Positions 62,349-64,000 of a stretch of 64,000 nt of DNA are shown here, one piece after another. Within the stretch, counting starts at the first letter, position 1. Every line of letters begins with the position of its first letter. Made by a program: the position numbers and the translations under genes. Source of the DNA: Vreelandella maris (GTDB lineage: Bacteria; Pseudomonadota; Gammaproteobacteria; Pseudomonadales; Halomonadaceae). The notes below the pieces were generated by a model that had not been told where the DNA came from, made no database searches, and saw nothing but the letters and a program-made list of their open reading frames with translations. The stretch spans positions 1-64,000 of the forward strand of contig NZ_JABWCV010000018.1 of assembly GCF_013371085.1 (NCBI RefSeq), given 5' to 3'.

Positions 62349-62837
62349 CTACTTCGAACTCATGAAAATCAAATCAAAAGAAATTTTATAATTTATTGAG
62401 TTCATTTGATATAACACCCAGTCGGTTTGGTCAGCACTGCGATCATAAACGGTCCGGGCACGGTAATTTTTTTCACGAGTAATCCAACGCACAAAAGGCC
62501 AATCATGGGCGAGGGCTTCCTCTTTAAAGGCCGACAACATAGCGTTTACGACCCCGCTACCGCGATGTTCAGGTGCGACATAAAGATCATCCAGAAAACC
62601 GACCTCACTACCGCGAAGGGGCAATGGCATGGCCCTGAAGTGCATCAAGCCAACAACTTCACCCGCCTCATTCATTGCAACTCGACCTTGCAAACTGATT
62701 CCGGCCTGAACCCATCCCCAAACAGCTTCAAGGGTAGCGTCAGTCATTGGCATACCATAGAAGTTCGCATAATCTTTATACAGTGCTGCCCAGGCCGGGC
62801 GATTGCTTTCATCCAGTGTCTTGATCATGATGATCAT
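62349..62837 (-). CDS. GNAT-family N-acetyltransferase
   Basis: Acetyltransferase of about 162 residues with the acetyl-CoA motif DDLYVAPEHRGSGVVNAMLSA (R/Q-x-x-G-x-G/A). The ATG at 62837 (MIIMIKTLDESNRPAW) with AAGGAG upstream is chosen over the ATG at 62894. The acyl acceptor is unknown. Confidence 0.85.
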   Translation of the reverse strand: MIIMIKTLDESNRPAWAALYKDYANFYGMPMTDATLEAVWGWVQAGISLQGRVAMNEAGEVVGLMHFRAMPLPLRGSEVGFLDDLYVAPEHRGSGVVNAMLSAFKEEALAHDWPFVRWITREKNYRARTVYDRSADQTDWVLYQMNSINYKISFDLIFMSSK

Positions 62838-62909
62838 GCAGACTCTCCTTTTTCTTGGCTGTGCAGGCGAATTGGTTGCACGCGGCATTATCAACCTCCC
62901 AGCTAAAAG

Positions 62910-63194
62910 CTACTTAAGCTCGACTTCAACAAAGGAGAACGCAGTATCGCCGTTATTGATCACATTATGCTCGGTGCCTTCCACCCGGTTGTAGCAAACG
63001 CCAGCTTGTAACGCCACTTCACGGTTACCCTCAGGCGTTTCCAACAGCATCTTGCCGTCATGGATTGGCACAATTACGTAATCATGGGCATGACGATGCC
63101 AACCGGTTTCCGCACCTGAAGCGAAATCCCAGCGGGTGACAATGACCTGGTCGTTATCGATTTGCTGGTGACTGCGTGCTTGCGGTCTGCTCAT
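62910..63194 (-). CDS. Small cupin protein, BauB-like
   Basis: Single cupin of 94 residues: AETGWHRHAHDYVIVPIHDG (His, His) and VEGTEHNVINNG. It resembles the small cupin BauB found beside beta-alanine catabolism genes. It lies between a GNAT gene and an AraC regulator. The function is not established. Confidence 0.8.
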   Translation of the reverse strand: MSRPQARSHQQIDNDQVIVTRWDFASGAETGWHRHAHDYVIVPIHDGKMLLETPEGNREVALQAGVCYNRVEGTEHNVINNGDTAFSFVEVELK

Positions 63195-63230
63195 GAAAAA
63201 CCTCTATATTGTAGATACCAGTTAATCACT

Positions 63231-64000
63231 TCAGGTCTTCTGTTCGCGCAACTCACGGGCGGGATAACCAAAGTGTTGTTTAAATACTCGACTGAACTGT
63301 GCCTGGTCGGAAAACCCCCACCGATAAGCGATTTCGCCAATATTGATACCTGCTGGCGATGCTTCCAGATCCCGATGCGCTGCTTCAAGACGCTGTATTT
63401 TTACCCATTCACGTACGGTATAGCCTGAGCCGGAAAACAGTTTGTGCAGATAACGTAGCGAAATGCCGTTATATTGAGCAATGCGAGCCGGTGTCAGCTC
63501 AGGGTCTCCAAGACTGGCTGAAATATAGCGCTCGATTCGCATCAGGTGGGCAGTTTTAAGGTGCGACTGATCACTACTTAACACTCGCTCATCTTGTTCC
63601 AGTACCAATGACAACATACTCAACGCCTGCTCGAACAAGCAGTTCTGGTCATTGATAGAGCATTCATTTACTCGCTGGGAGCAAATCATCAGGAACTCTA
63701 CGAAGGCGCAGCCAAGACCTTTTTCTGCTGAAAAGCAATGCTGTGAGTAACGCTCCGGCCTGCGAATTCGGTTCTTCATCGATTGACCGGGAACCTTGAA
63801 CACCCACATATCATTTGGTGATTCGTAGCCAAAACGGTACGGTGCATCACCCTGCTCGACGATAAAATGCCCCGGTGGGCAACTCAAACTTCGGCCATGT
63901 TGAGAAAAAAACACGTGGGTACGTAGAGGAATAGTAACCAAAAAAGAGGAATGGTCATCCTGGGCTATCTGTGATTGAGAGCGCGAATACTCTGCCTTAT
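63231..64000 (-). CDS. AraC-family transcriptional regulator (5' end outside the window)
   Basis: The C-terminal two helix-turn-helix AraC domain is complete: ARIAQYNGISLRYLHKLFSG and IGEIAYRWGFSDQAQFSRVF. The upstream effector-domain part reads without stops to the right edge (beginning KAEYSRSQSQIAQDD), so the gene extends beyond 64000. A TTG at 63941 is a possible but unlikely start. It probably regulates the downstream cupin and acetyltransferase genes on the same strand. Confidence 0.85.
   Translation of the reverse strand, partial: KAEYSRSQSQIAQDDHSSFLVTIPLRTHVFFSQHGRSLSCPPGHFIVEQGDAPYRFGYESPNDMWVFKVPGQSMKNRIRRPERYSQHCFSAEKGLGCAFVEFLMICSQRVNECSINDQNCLFEQALSMLSLVLEQDERVLSSDQSHLKTAHLMRIERYISASLGDPELTPARIAQYNGISLRYLHKLFSGSGYTVREWVKIQRLEAAHRDLEASPAGINIGEIAYRWGFSDQAQFSRVFKQHFGYPARELREQKT

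Noticed and set aside
1-64000. CRISPR arrays, restriction, toxin-antitoxin or other defence systems
   Set aside because: No regularly spaced short repeats and no cas, methylase, nuclease or toxin-antitoxin proteins were seen in any part of the window.

Overview
The window reads as chromosome of a moderately GC-rich gammaproteobacterium. The dense amino-acid, organic-acid and aldehyde catabolism, the TRAP and TTT transporters and the Ama/HglS-type lysine route would fit a Halomonas-like species or a relative. That assignment is inference: no rRNA or other marker gene is present. Almost everything is accessory catabolism, laid out as transporter-plus-enzyme modules, each with its own regulator. 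Scars of mobile DNA lie between some of them.

Region 1 (1-18.3 kb, all minus strand). Two consecutive operons each carry a branched-chain-amino-acid-type (LIV) ABC transporter: binding protein, LivH, a LivM-LivG fusion and LivF. The transporter cassette is present twice as a direct repeat of about 3.5 kb that looks identical. The binding proteins are different mosaics, and the terminal dehydrogenases differ too (iron alcohol dehydrogenase versus SDR). Upstream lie a quinone oxidoreductase, a GMC oxidoreductase, an AroE-like dehydrogenase and an aldehyde dehydrogenase of the ketoglutarate-semialdehyde type. A LacI-family repressor follows, and its probable palindromic operator occurs three times. 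The left window edge cuts a YdiJ-like FAD/Fe-S oxidase.

Region 2 (18.3-19.6 kb) is a graveyard of an IS30-family and an IS3-family transposase, both broken.

Region 3 (19.6-32.7 kb) is a ten-gene minus-strand run: LIV transporter, SDR, fused E1alpha/beta, VOC protein, E2 and E3 of a 2-oxoacid or acetoin dehydrogenase complex. A divergent SDR and a FadR-type GntR regulator follow. A candidate GntR operator sits in the divergent promoter. A phage Mu gpF-like head-gene relic lies at about 32.85-33.5 kb.

Region 4 (33.6-49.4 kb) looks like a complete L-pipecolate/2-aminoadipate to 2-oxoglutarate island. On the plus strand are AmaB-like dehydrogenase, an NhaC-type antiporter and AmaA-like pipecolate oxidase. 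Convergent to them is an operon of class III aminotransferase, YdiJ-like D-2-hydroxyglutarate dehydrogenase and HglS-like 2-oxoadipate dioxygenase. Next to it is a TAXI-TRAP system whose binding protein is circularly permuted and whose permease gene is frameshifted at an A9 tract. Two paralogous LysR regulators bracket the island.

Region 5 (49.6-55.7 kb) is a further LIV transporter divergent from an amidase. Region 6 (55.7-61.8 kb) has an IclR regulator, a cupin, a TctCBA tricarboxylate-type transporter and two SDRs, the second without the canonical YxxxK. Region 7 (61.8-64 kb) holds a 3' tRNA fragment, a GNAT acetyltransferase, a BauB-like cupin and an AraC regulator cut by the right edge.
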